Made by a program: the position numbers and the translations under genes
Shown here: piece after piece, positions 7,413 through 15,951 of the stretch
How positions within the stretch are numbered: position 1 is the stretch's first letter
How the letters are laid out: each line of letters begins with the position of its first letter
Notes under the pieces: model-generated
What the model was told of the DNA's origin: nothing
Seen by the model: only the letters and a program-made list of their open reading frames with translations
Databases searched by the model: none
From: Mycobacterium sp. DL
Lineage (GTDB): Bacteria > Actinomycetota > Actinomycetes > Mycobacteriales > Mycobacteriaceae
Direction of reading: 5' to 3'
Assembly: GCF_039729195.1 (NCBI RefSeq)
Contig: NZ_CP155796.1
Span: forward strand, 3,968,001 to 4,032,000
Length of the DNA stretch: 64,000 nucleotides

Positions 7413-8873
7413 TCACCGAGCGCGTGGGATGGAATAGGGCTGGAGAAGTTGGTCGACCGGTGCGTAGTCATCGGTGAGCACGTGTGCCTCCCCGATCCAT
7501 GTGGACAAGTCGGTGTCGGCGATGACGGTCCATGGCGTTTCCTGGATGTCGAGCGCCGTGTGGATGCCGCGTTGATCGAGTGGACCGTCCGAGGCCACGA
7601 CGACCAGATTGCCGCCGTCTGGCGGGTTGGACTGGCCGGTGAGGATGACATGATCGAAGGTCTGCCTTAAGGTCGCGACCGCTGCGCGCGCGAACGCCTG
7701 GGCTCCGTGGTCGATGAGGTTCGCGACGTAGATGCCGTCGGGTTTGAGGACCCTGCGCACGTCTGCCATGGCCTCGACGGTGGTGAGGTGCCAGGGCACA
7801 CTCACACCGCCGAAGGCGTCGCCCACAATGAGATCGCGGCTGTCATCTTCGAGTCGGCGCAGACCGAGTCGGCCGTCTTCGACGCGAAGGTCGATCCCGA
7901 TGTCTGATGCGCCGAGTACGTCGCGGTCGATGCGCACCACTCCGCCGTCGATCTCGGAGACGACATTGTCGGTGCCGGGCCGGCGGGCGGCGAGATAGCG
8001 GGGAAACGTCAGACCACCGCCGCCGAGGTGATAGGCCGTCAGTGGCGCGGACCCGGGAAACGACGTATCGACGATCGCGGCGATCGCACGGATGTAGGTG
8101 AATTGCAGGAACGTCGGGTCGTCGACGTCGACGTAGGAGTGCCGCACACCGTCGAGTTCCAGGGTGCGGCCGCTGCCGCGGTCGGGGTCCGTGATCAGCC
8201 GGGCGCAGTGGTATTGCGTTTCCGCGTCGCACCCGCCGGGCGCGAAGTAGCCGGCGACACCACCCGCCACGGTCACGAGCGCCATTGCCGCCGCAGTAGC
8301 ACTGGTCCACCTGCGGGTTCGCCACTCGAACAAGCCGGCGCCGGCAACCAACAGAACTCCGAGGCCGACCAGGATGGCGGTGACCGGTAGCCGCGAGATC
8401 AGGACGAAGCCGGTGAGTACGGTTCCGGCGATCGCGCCCACGGTGCCGACTCCGGACAACTGACCCACCACTGTCCCGGTTTCGGCGAGCCTGCTCAGCC
8501 TCAGCTTCGTCACCATCGGCGTCACCGCCGACAGCAGCGCACCAGGCACCAGGATGCTCGCCGACGCCACGAACATCAGGGCAGGTGGTGCCCACTCGGC
8601 CACACTTCGCAGCAGCGCCGGAGTGAACGCCACCACAGTCCCGGATATGCCCAGTGCGGGCCCGATGAGTTGACGCGGATCCCGCCAGTCTGCGACACGC
8701 CCACCCACCCAAGATCCGAAAGCGATTGCGCACAGCGCGATTCCGATCACCATCGTGCTCGTCTCGAGTGTCAGACCGAGATAGGGAGCGAGCAGTCTGA
8801 GCGCGGTGATCTCGACCACCAGCACCGCAGCCGAGGAGAAGAAGGCCAGCGCTGACGCCGTGCGGGAACCCAT
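7413..8873 (-). CDS. Fused membrane/spermidine synthase-like protein
   Basis: About 486 residues from the ATG at 8873; in-frame starts at 8936 and 9011 would run into the tRNA terminator region and are less likely. The N-terminal 200 residues contain several transmembrane helices in the MFS-like spermidine synthase arrangement (VEITALRLLAPYLGLTLETS). The C-terminal half is a Rossmann methyltransferase/spermidine synthase-like domain with YHLGGGGLTFPRYLA, VVSEIDGGVV and DLIVGDAFGG. True polyamine synthesis is uncertain, because many such fusions lack demonstrated activity. It is the first gene left of the tRNA scar and probably core. Confidence 0.8.
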   Translation of the reverse strand: MGSRTASALAFFSSAAVLVVEITALRLLAPYLGLTLETSTMVIGIALCAIAFGSWVGGRVADWRDPRQLIGPALGISGTVVAFTPALLRSVAEWAPPALMFVASASILVPGALLSAVTPMVTKLRLSRLAETGTVVGQLSGVGTVGAIAGTVLTGFVLISRLPVTAILVGLGVLLVAGAGLFEWRTRRWTSATAAAMALVTVAGGVAGYFAPGGCDAETQYHCARLITDPDRGSGRTLELDGVRHSYVDVDDPTFLQFTYIRAIAAIVDTSFPGSAPLTAYHLGGGGLTFPRYLAARRPGTDNVVSEIDGGVVRIDRDVLGASDIGIDLRVEDGRLGLRRLEDDSRDLIVGDAFGGVSVPWHLTTVEAMADVRRVLKPDGIYVANLIDHGAQAFARAAVATLRQTFDHVILTGQSNPPDGGNLVVVASDGPLDQRGIHTALDIQETPWTVIADTDLSTWIGEAHVLTDDYAPVDQLLQPYSIPRAR

Positions 8874-8970
8874 CAGGGTGACTTCCGGGGTCGCGGGCTG
8901 CCCGGACGGGCGATTCGCTTGGGCCACGTAGCCCATCCTCGCAGGCGACTTCGCGATGGCCGCCGAACAG

Positions 8971-9005
8971 GAAGAAGGCCCCGACCAGAATTCCCGGTCA
9001 GGGCC
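8971..9005 (-). terminator. Hairpin terminator of the tRNA-Pro locus
   Basis: Read on the minus strand, a GC-rich hairpin (arms 8977-8986 and 8996-9005, with GGCCC/CGACC pairing to GGTC/GGGCC and one mismatch) is followed by TTCTTCC. It lies about 22 bases after the tRNA 3' end, the usual place for a tRNA terminator. It therefore marks the native downstream flank of the tRNA gene. Confidence 0.7.
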
Positions 9006-9026
9006 TCTCACCTGCGATCACACGAG

Positions 9027-9068
9027 TCGGGGTGGCGGGATTTGAACCCACGACCTCTTCGTCCCGAA
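9027..9068 (-). tRNA. 3' half of tRNA-Pro (anticodon loop to acceptor end); attachment-site remnant
   Basis: On the minus strand these 42 bases read from the anticodon loop (TTCGGGA, anticodon CGG) through CGAAG, the TGGGTTCAAATCCC T-arm and the CACCCCG acceptor strand plus discriminator A. The 5' half (acceptor 5' strand, D-arm, anticodon 5' stem) is absent: the upstream bases GGTGGCGTGG cannot complete it. A fragment starting at the anticodon loop is what remains at one end of an element that integrated by tyrosine recombinase into a tRNA gene. It is not a functional tRNA. Confidence 0.85.
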
Positions 9069-9385
9069 CCACGCCACCTGGGGTTTTGATGACGTTGGGT
9101 ACGTTGGCCCGCGTAAGTTTTCCCAGCTCAGCTGCATTGGGTGGGTTGGCGCGCGCAGGAGTCGCGAAAATCTACTGCGGACTGCCTGCGGACTGAGACA
9201 CCTTGGTGGTCAAGGCCGCCTTTGATTTACCGAGAGCGGGAACCTTGAAATCAGGATGTCAGTTTGGACGCTTACTCGACGGGCTTGCAACACCAGATCA
9301 CGACGGATCCGCAACCAAAGATCACGTCTGCGAATGGACCTCGCGTTCCTCGCATTCCTCGCTTCCACTAGTAGTGCGTTGCTCC
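9069..9385. other. Non-coding junction region next to the tRNA scar
   Basis: No convincing gene. The segment holds a close direct repeat, TGCGGACTG twice near 9175-9197, which might be arm-type recombinase sites of the presumed element end, but this is weak. It separates the tRNA fragment from the stop of the MmpL gene. Confidence 0.4.
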
Positions 9386-12300
9386 TTATTTCTGCGTGGC
9401 GGTGTCAGCTACTGGGGTCCGCGTTGCTTTGGAAGGCCACCAGCTGGCTTCGCGTAGAAGTGTGGCGATGGCGGGCACGGTGAGGGTGCGCACGAGGAAG
9501 GTATCGAGCAGCAATCCGAAGCCGATGATGAGGCCGGCTTGGATCATGATTGCGACTGAGCCGACCATGAGGCCGAACATGCTGGCGGCGAATATCAGAC
9601 CAGCTGAGGTGATGACGGCTCCGGTGTTTGCCACGGTGCGCAGGACGCCGACGCGGATGTTGGTCCCGGATTCTTCGCGGAGCCGTGAGACGAGCAGCAT
9701 GTTGTAGTCGGCGCCGACGGCGACGAGGATGATGAATGCCAGTAATGGTACGGGCCAAGCGATTTCGTAGCCCAGTCCCCATTGGAATACCACAACGCCG
9801 ATGCCGAGCGAGGCGAGGTAGTTGAGCACGACGGTGCCTAAGAGGTAGAGCGGTGCCAGGAGTGCGCGCAGCAGTAGGACCAGGATGACGCCGACGATGA
9901 TTATGGTGGCGACGGCCAGTTGTGCGAAGTCGGCCCATAGGAATCGTTGGATATCGGAGTTGACGGCGGGGAAGCCGGCGACGGATACGGTGGCGTCGGC
10001 GAGCGACGTGTTGGGTCGTGCGGTGTTGGCGGTGTCGGTGATGCGGCTGGCGAGCTCCATGGCTTCGACGCTGTAAGGGTCGTGGCTGCTTTCGATCATG
10101 AACCGCGCGGTCTTGCCGTCCGGTGAGAGGAATTGCTTGGCAACATCGGTGAATTGCCGGTTCTCGAATGCATTAGCGGGCAAGTAGAAACCGCTCGAGG
10201 AGTCGGAGTCCGCCGCTGCGCGTGAGGAATTCTGTAGTTGGGTGGCGATCTGGCTCATACCGGACAGCATTTCGATGTTGCTGTCGGCGAGGGTGCGGAC
10301 ACCGGTCGCGAGTGCTTGAGCGCCGGAGGCGAGCTGTCCGATTCCCTCCTGCAATCGGCGGAGATTGGTGGCTAGGTCGGCGGGGTCACCGAGGGCTCCG
10401 AATGCCTTGTCCAGCGAGGCGACTGCGTTCTGGACGTTGGAGAGGGTGCCACCAACGGTGGCATTGGTCGCGGGATCGTAGCGGTCCCCGAGGTCGGCGA
10501 TCTGGTCGAAGAATCCGCTGTCGCGCAGGCTGACCAAAATCTTCACCTGGTCACGAATTTGGGCGCACTGCGGGGTGGCGGCACACCACGGTGAGGTGTT
10601 GAGCGCGCCCACGAGTGGATCGAGCTGGGTGATCGCGTTCTGCGCCTGGTTGGCCAGCGGTCGCAGTCCTGGGCCGGATTGGATGGCTTGGTCGACGGCG
10701 GGGGCGGTGGCGGAAAGTTGTTGCAGCAGTGGGCGGAACTGGTTGACCTGAGTTCCCGCGGATTGAGCTTGGGTGAGGATTCCGGCCAGTGGCGCGAGGG
10801 CGGTGCGCACCGTGCCATCGAGTTGGGCGAGGCCGTCGGCGAGCTGGTCGGCGCCGCCGGTGAGTTTGGCGAGGTCGTCCTTGCGTGAGTTGCCCTCGGC
10901 GACCGCGCCGGCCATTTTCTCGCCGATCTGGCCGTTCTGCCAGGCCAGTTCTGCTTGGTCGAGGCGCTCCCCGGTGGGGCGGGTGACTCCGGACACCCTG
11001 GTGACGCCGGGGATCTGGGAGACGCGAGAGGCCATCTCGTCGAGATCGGCCAGCCCCCTCCCGGTCCGCATGTCGGTCGGGTTCTCTACGACGAGGAACT
11101 CGCTGATGACGACGTCCTTGCGGAAGTGGCGGTCCAGAAGTTGGTAGCCCTGGTTGCTGGCCGTGGTGTCTGGTTGTCCCTTGCGGTCGTCGTAGCTGAT
11201 TTTGATGGTCGCAGCGGCTGCCGACAGGGCGAGCAGGATGGCCAGGCTGACGATCAGCAGTGGCACCGGACGGCGGACCACGGCGACGGCGACGCTGTTC
11301 CAGTAGCGGCGGGTGCGATCGGATTTGGGTTCACCGATGCCGCGTTTGGCGGCTAGCGACAGCACGGGTGGCAGCAGGGTGACGGTCGCCAGAAATCCGA
11401 ACAGCACGGCGATGGCACACGCGGGGCCCAGGGCGGCGAAGACGCTGAGCCGCGCGAAGACCATGGCCAAGAACGCGAGTGCCACGGTGGCGGCGGACGC
11501 CAGGATGACGCGCCCGATGCTGGCGGTGGCGTGGATGATCGCCTGATCGGCGGGTACTTGGGCGCGGCGCTGCTCGTGGTACCGGCTGATCAGAAAAACT
11601 GTGTAATCAGTTCCGGCGCCGAGCAGGATCGCCGTCATGAATGCGACGGTGAACTGGGAGACCGGCATGCCCATCTCGCCGAGGGCGGATAGCACGCCGC
11701 GCCCAACCGCCAGGCTCAACCCGATTACCAGCAGTGGCAACAGCGCGGTGAACACTGACCGGTAGACGATCAGCAAGATCAGGGCGATCACGCCGGCGGT
11801 AGCGATCGAGATCAACAGCAGGTCGTGCTCGGCGGAGGCGATCATGTCGCTGAAGGTCGCCGGTGGTCCCGTCACTTGGACGGTCGTGGTCGATCCGGTG
11901 AACACCTCCGCGGCGATGTCGCGCACCGCGTTCAAGGATTCGGCTGCCGTGGGGTCTCCGAGGGTGCCGGTGACACCGACGGGCAGATACCAGGCTTTGC
12001 GGTCGGCGCTGACTGCCTGAGCTTCGGTAATCGGATCGGCCAGCAGGTCCTGCACCAGCAGGACGTGGTCGCCCTCGGCCTGCAACCGGCGCACGAGTTC
12101 GCCGTAGCGCTGCCGTGCAGTTGGAGTCAAGCCAGTGGGGTCTTCCATGGCGACGAACACCATGGTTTTCGAGCCTTCTTCGCCGAACGCGGCGCTCATG
12201 CGGTCAACCGTCTGCAAGGACGGGGCGTCGCGAGGAATGAGGTCCACCGACTGTTGGCGCACCACGGTTTCCAGCTGTGGGAACAGCAGCGCGAGAACCA

Positions 12301-12472
12301 CCGCGGCGCCTAGCCATACCCCGATGACGAGCGCTTTGTGTCGGAGGGTGAACCGGGCCAGGGTCGCCAACCGTTCGCTGTACTCGCGAGTGTCGGCCGG
12401 GTCGGTGGATCCGTTGGCGCGCCGACCAGGCCGCTTGGCCTGGCTTGGGGCATCTGCACTGCCGTCGGTCAC
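9386..12472 (-). CDS. MmpL-family RND lipid/drug transporter
   Basis: 1028 residues from a GTG with a GGAGG site 4 bases upstream. It has the full MmpL layout: one N-terminal helix (about residues 48-68), a first periplasmic domain, five helices with the conserved GTDYTVFLISRYHEQRR segment, a large second periplasmic domain rich in coiled-coil heptads (about 520-780), and a C-terminal helix bundle with GADYNMLLVSRLREES. The Asp-Tyr pairs in the two DY motifs are the expected proton relay. It probably exports a lipid or glycolipid through the inner membrane. No MmpS partner gene is adjacent. A TetR gene is divergent. Confidence 0.93.
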   Translation of the reverse strand: MTDGSADAPSQAKRPGRRANGSTDPADTREYSERLATLARFTLRHKALVIGVWLGAAVVLALLFPQLETVVRQQSVDLIPRDAPSLQTVDRMSAAFGEEGSKTMVFVAMEDPTGLTPTARQRYGELVRRLQAEGDHVLLVQDLLADPITEAQAVSADRKAWYLPVGVTGTLGDPTAAESLNAVRDIAAEVFTGSTTTVQVTGPPATFSDMIASAEHDLLLISIATAGVIALILLIVYRSVFTALLPLLVIGLSLAVGRGVLSALGEMGMPVSQFTVAFMTAILLGAGTDYTVFLISRYHEQRRAQVPADQAIIHATASIGRVILASAATVALAFLAMVFARLSVFAALGPACAIAVLFGFLATVTLLPPVLSLAAKRGIGEPKSDRTRRYWNSVAVAVVRRPVPLLIVSLAILLALSAAAATIKISYDDRKGQPDTTASNQGYQLLDRHFRKDVVISEFLVVENPTDMRTGRGLADLDEMASRVSQIPGVTRVSGVTRPTGERLDQAELAWQNGQIGEKMAGAVAEGNSRKDDLAKLTGGADQLADGLAQLDGTVRTALAPLAGILTQAQSAGTQVNQFRPLLQQLSATAPAVDQAIQSGPGLRPLANQAQNAITQLDPLVGALNTSPWCAATPQCAQIRDQVKILVSLRDSGFFDQIADLGDRYDPATNATVGGTLSNVQNAVASLDKAFGALGDPADLATNLRRLQEGIGQLASGAQALATGVRTLADSNIEMLSGMSQIATQLQNSSRAAADSDSSSGFYLPANAFENRQFTDVAKQFLSPDGKTARFMIESSHDPYSVEAMELASRITDTANTARPNTSLADATVSVAGFPAVNSDIQRFLWADFAQLAVATIIIVGVILVLLLRALLAPLYLLGTVVLNYLASLGIGVVVFQWGLGYEIAWPVPLLAFIILVAVGADYNMLLVSRLREESGTNIRVGVLRTVANTGAVITSAGLIFAASMFGLMVGSVAIMIQAGLIIGFGLLLDTFLVRTLTVPAIATLLREASWWPSKATRTPVADTATQK

Positions 12473-12484
12473 TTGGCCTCCACT

Positions 12485-12516
12485 GGTAGCGATACTGCCG
12501 GTATCGGTACGCTACC
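12485..12516. promoter_or_regulatory. Dyad-symmetric element just upstream of mmpL
   Basis: A 32-base dyad with outer arms GGTAGCG/CGCTACC and inner GATAC-N5-GTATC, ending 13 bases before the mmpL start codon. The nested symmetry suggests a regulator site that would overlap the mmpL ribosome site or promoter. Which regulator binds is unknown; the nearby TetR is a candidate although its own operator looks different. Confidence 0.5.
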
Positions 12517-12770
12517 GCACGTAGTGCAAGTGGTGACGGCGACCGGTGGGGGCCTCGCTCAAGAGCGTCATGAGTCGACTCCCTACGGGATTGCGGCGGG
12601 CCAGTCGGCCGCGAATACCTGCACGGCGTGCAGGGCGCCTCCTACCGCCACCGTCGCCAGTGCCGCACGATCACTGCTGGGGGCGGGAATGACGACAGCC
12701 GCTGCCACGTCTCTGAGAACTCGAAGTTTGAGCGTTCTGATCGTCAATCGCTGCCCTCCGCGGAGTCCTA

Positions 12771-12807
12771 TGGTGGCACGCGCCCCCATTGGGGGCGGAT
12801 GCTACCA
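12771..12807. promoter_or_regulatory. 37-bp TetR operator candidate (copy 1)
   Basis: Dyad with arms TGGTGGC and GCTACCA separated by 23 bases, the inner part also palindromic (CGCCCCC/GGGGGCG). It lies 38 bases before the GTG of the TetR gene at 12846. The same arms, total length and distance occur before the paralogous TetR gene at 34172, which strongly supports an autoregulatory operator. Confidence 0.7.
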
Positions 12808-12845
12808 AAGTGTTGCGACCTACTGTGGCTTGCCAAGATGGACAT

Positions 12846-13487
12846 GTGCGGACGCGGTCGAAGAGATGGGGCGGGCGTACCGGTGCTGAACGCCGGGCGG
12901 AGCGCCGTCAGCGCCTCATTGATGCCGCGACGGAAATCTGGAGTGAAAGCGGTTGGGCAGCAGTCACGATGAGAGGAGTGTGCGCCAAAACCGGCCTGAA
13001 CGACCGTTACTTCTACGAAGACTTCAAGACCCGCGACGAGTTACTTGTCGCTGCATGGGACGGCGTGCGCAACGAGATGCTCGGTGAGGTTTCTGCGACG
13101 CTCGCAGAACGCATCGGGCAGCCGCCGATGGAGACCATCCGCGTGACCATCGCCGCGGTGGTCGACCGGATTGCAGAGGATCCGGGCAGGGCGAAGATTC
13201 TACTGGCTCAACACGTGGGCAGTTCCCCGCTTCAGGATCGGCGCGCTGTCGCACTGCAGGAGGCGACACACCTGGTGATCGCAGCCAGTGAGCCACACCT
13301 GAGGCCGGAAGCCGATGAAACCGCCCTTCGGATGGACACACTGGTGGCCGTTGGTGGCTTCGTCGAATTGATCACCGCATGGCATGCAGGTTTGCTTGAC
13401 GTCATCCAGGGGGAGATCGTGGAGCACACGAGTCGGCTTGCCGAGACGCTCGCCGAACGTTATTTGGTCGACGACGCTGGCCTCTAA
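12846..13487 (+). CDS. TetR-family regulator (paralogue of the gene at 33531-34172)
   Basis: 213 residues from the GTG at 12846 (VRTRSKRWGGRTGAERR). The longer frame from 12789 would start inside the operator dyad. The N-terminal HTH is clear: RLIDAATEIWSESG, then VTMRGVCAKTGLNDRYFYEDF. The start is chosen by alignment with a very similar TetR gene in this window, which also begins VRT followed by RWGGRTGAERRA. A CAAGAT sequence 10 bases upstream could be a -10 box of a near-leaderless transcript. It is divergent from mmpL and probably represses itself and possibly mmpL; the ligand is unknown. Confidence 0.88.
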   Translation: MRTRSKRWGGRTGAERRAERRQRLIDAATEIWSESGWAAVTMRGVCAKTGLNDRYFYEDFKTRDELLVAAWDGVRNEMLGEVSATLAERIGQPPMETIRVTIAAVVDRIAEDPGRAKILLAQHVGSSPLQDRRAVALQEATHLVIAASEPHLRPEADETALRMDTLVAVGGFVELITAWHAGLLDVIQGEIVEHTSRLAETLAERYLVDDAGL

Positions 13488-13578
13488 TGTTGTACAGCGG
13501 CGTTCATGTGTTCAGTCCGGAATGAAGCAAGCGGAGGCACCTCGACATTCGCGAAGCGCGGCCGGGAGGCGCCAGAAG

Positions 13579-14220
13579 CTAACTCTGAGGTTTGGCTTTG
13601 GTCGTGGCCGACTCGACTGCGTTCTGCAGCAGCACATAGCTGCCGAGGCTGCCCAGGAAACCTGCGCAGTGCTGAACGAGTTCATCGGTGGTGAACTCGA
13701 GTTCTCCGTCGAGCCAGCGGCGCAAGACTTCGAATAACCCACCCACACCCAATGTCGAGGCCAAATGGGCAACGCCCACTGCGGAGTCGGCGATGTCAAG
13801 GTGAAGTCTGGCCTCACGCAATACGAGGTCGGTGAAACCGGTCATCATGTCGCTGCGTAACTCCCGAAGCAGCGGCTCCGTTGCAGATTCCACGAACAAG
13901 ATCCGACCCAGTCGAGGATCATTGTTGATCATGCTGACCAGCCCGCGGATCGGCGCGTACGCGAGCACCTCGGGTGGGGCGCCGGCATCGGGGATCGCGT
14001 CAACTATCACCTCCTGGAAGGTTGCGTAGAGCTGCTGGTAGACAGCTCGCAAGAGGGCGTCTCTGTCAGGGAAATGCTGATAGAAGTAGCGTGACGTCAC
14101 GCCGGACTCAGCGCATACGGCAGTCACCGTGGCGGCGGCAACGCCGTGCGTGCCGATCAACTCCATCGCGGCCTCGATGAGACGCGTGCGCCTGTTCCGG
14201 TGACGCTCCTCGGCGGACAT
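13579..14220 (-). CDS. TetR-family regulator of the divergent metal-dependent hydrolase gene
   Basis: 213 residues from ATG 14220; an in-frame GTG at 14247 is an alternative. HTH region: RTRLIEAAMELIGTHGVAAATVTAV with recognition segment SGVTSRYFYQHFPDRDALL. The C-terminal ligand domain is typical in length. A 22-bp inverted repeat (14270-14291) lies between this gene and the divergent gene at 14323, so repression of both is likely. The ligand is probably a hydrophobic acid or CoA ester given the surroundings, but this is inference. Confidence 0.87.
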   Translation of the reverse strand: MSAEERHRNRRTRLIEAAMELIGTHGVAAATVTAVCAESGVTSRYFYQHFPDRDALLRAVYQQLYATFQEVIVDAIPDAGAPPEVLAYAPIRGLVSMINNDPRLGRILFVESATEPLLRELRSDMMTGFTDLVLREARLHLDIADSAVGVAHLASTLGVGGLFEVLRRWLDGELEFTTDELVQHCAGFLGSLGSYVLLQNAVESATTKAKPQS

Positions 14221-14269
14221 CCCGCTGTACACCCGCACCGATCGCACAACGCATAGCTTGCCATCTAAT

Positions 14270-14291
14270 TCTGACTAGGCGTAAAGTCAGA
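14270..14291. promoter_or_regulatory. 22-bp inverted repeat, TetR operator candidate
   Basis: Perfect 7-base arms TCTGACT and AGTCAGA with 8 bases between, in the intergenic space between divergent TetR and hydrolase genes, 32 bases before the ATG at 14323. Size and place fit a TetR dimer site. Confidence 0.65.
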
Positions 14292-14322
14292 TCATCAGTG
14301 CCCATGACAACAGGAGAACAAC

Positions 14323-15192
14323 ATGAGCGACGATTCGTCCACACGGCCCACCACGCGGGTCGTCCCGAAGCCCCGCCGTGTCCGATTCGACATGCCTGCT
14401 GAGACCAGTCGGCAGCACTTCGTCGATGGCGACTTGGTGATGAGCCACTTTGTGTCCACCTTGTCGGCCACGTTCCCCGAAGGCGAAGACTTCTTCATCC
14501 GGTCAGTCCGCGAGTACCGGGACCACATCAGCGACGCTGACCTGAAGGAGGCGGTCAAGGGATTCATCGCTCAAGAGGCCACCCACCGGCACCAGCATCG
14601 GCTGCTCAACGATCGCCTTCAAGCGATGGGCTATCCCACCGAGGGGATCGATCGGCATATCAAGAAGTTGGTTGGCCGACTCGAGAAGCGTTTTTCTCCC
14701 AAGATGCGCCTGGCTGTGACGGCAGCCCTCGAGCACTACACGGCGACATTCGCCGAGATCATTCTCACCAGCGACGAAGCTCAAGAACTGATCGGCTACA
14801 CCGAGGTGCGGCCGATTCTGCTTTGGCACGCACTGGAGGAATGCGAGCACAAGGCCGTCGCTTTCGATGTCTACGAGACGGTCGGTGGAAGCGAACGCAC
14901 CAGGGTCTGGGGAATGCGGATCGCCAGTCTCCTATTGTTCACCGAGTTGGTCATCCAGACCACCCGCTCTCTGGCCGGCGATCGTGCCGCCTACAACCCG
15001 GTGCGGTTGCTGCGCAGCCTTCGAGCCTTCCGTCATAACCCGCTGTTCAGCCGAGCAGCGATTGAGCGCTTCCGTTCCTACACCCACGCCGGGTTCCATC
15101 CCGACGACTGGGATAGCGCAGAAATCCTCGAACGTTGGACCAAGGAACTCTTCGACGCCGATGGCGGCCAACAGCTACGGAGTAACGTGTAG
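14323..15192 (+). CDS. Predicted metal-dependent hydrolase (PF10118 type)
   Basis: 289 residues, helical, with a repeated set of metal-ligand motifs in the ferritin-like arrangement: DFFIRSVREYRD, AQEATHRHQHRLLN, LEHYTATFAEI and WHALEECEHKAVAFDVYE. These Glu and His residues mark the PF10118 family, annotated as metal-dependent hydrolases but without a defined substrate. An AGGAGAACAAC site precedes the ATG. It is divergent from a TetR gene with an inverted repeat between them, so it is probably induced by the regulator's ligand. Confidence 0.85.
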   Translation: MSDDSSTRPTTRVVPKPRRVRFDMPAETSRQHFVDGDLVMSHFVSTLSATFPEGEDFFIRSVREYRDHISDADLKEAVKGFIAQEATHRHQHRLLNDRLQAMGYPTEGIDRHIKKLVGRLEKRFSPKMRLAVTAALEHYTATFAEIILTSDEAQELIGYTEVRPILLWHALEECEHKAVAFDVYETVGGSERTRVWGMRIASLLLFTELVIQTTRSLAGDRAAYNPVRLLRSLRAFRHNPLFSRAAIERFRSYTHAGFHPDDWDSAEILERWTKELFDADGGQQLRSNV

Positions 15193-15371
15193 GTCGACAA
15201 GTACTTTTGTGGTGAAAGCCGCCATATGGAACGACCTCTTCACGAAGAAGTGCGTTGCGCCGTGGCCGCATCGCGCGTTCAGGCATTCCGCTGATGCGGG
15301 CGGAAGGGCCATTACCGCCGTCCCGTCAGCGTCCGAAGACGTCCCGGCAAATCTGCACACAAGTTGGCGCC

Positions 15372-15920
15372 GTGTCAGCGAGCGCGCATGTCTTCTACGA
15401 ATTGCTGTCCGGAGTTGCGATGCCGTTCGCGTCGGTGATTGGTCCGGTGCCGGCAGCGACGGGTTGGGGCATGAGCACCGCAGTAGTACTTCGCATGGCG
15501 GAACGTGCCGATAAGCGTCACGAGGCTGTCCTCGGTGTTGTGAACGGCCTGTTCCTGACGACCGTGTTGGCTCACTTCATACACTGGCCGAAGCGCTGGA
15601 GATTTGGTGTGCCAAGCCTGTCCGAGTGCGAAGGACTATGCGGCCCAATCCTGGTGCCTTACAACGGTATTCTTTACATTTCGGGGCTCAGTGCTGTAGC
15701 CGGATTGCTGGAGAATGGTCGCCGAGGTGCGGTCCGTGGTGCGATCGTCCCGCTGCTGGGTGTTCCAGTTCTCCTTCGACTGCAGCGGATGGAATTCCGT
15801 CGGCTCAGTCTTCAGGCCCGGCGCAATCCTCGGTGGTGGAATCGCCGTCTGCAGATGCAACCGCCCGACCGTTCGACATCGTCAGATCCCGACCAACAGG
15901 TGCTAGGGGCAGAGTCATAG
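15372..15920 (+). CDS. Conserved small membrane protein, unknown function
   Basis: 182 residues if started at GTG 15372 (VSASAHVFYELLSGVAMPF); the frame is open from 15255 but its first 39 residues look non-coding. Hydrophobic stretches are seen at about 8-30, 55-72 and 95-125, with a basic C-terminus RLQRMEFRRLSLQARRNPRWWNRR. Cys residues in LSECEGLCGPILVPYNGI are notable. The sequence has the look of an actinobacterial membrane hypothetical; no function is assigned. The ribosome site is weak. Confidence 0.6.
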   Translation: MSASAHVFYELLSGVAMPFASVIGPVPAATGWGMSTAVVLRMAERADKRHEAVLGVVNGLFLTTVLAHFIHWPKRWRFGVPSLSECEGLCGPILVPYNGILYISGLSAVAGLLENGRRGAVRGAIVPLLGVPVLLRLQRMEFRRLSLQARRNPRWWNRRLQMQPPDRSTSSDPDQQVLGAES

Positions 15921-15951
15921 CACGGAGTCGACATGGCGAGCCGATCACCCT

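Noticed and set aside
9170..9200. Direct repeats TGCGGACTG as recombinase arm sites
   Set aside because: Only two short copies, no further copies or integrase; could be chance.
12583..12789. 68-codon minus ORF between mmpL and TetR, considered as MmpS
   Set aside because: Too short, no membrane helix, no MmpS motifs, no ribosome site, and it overlaps the operator dyad.
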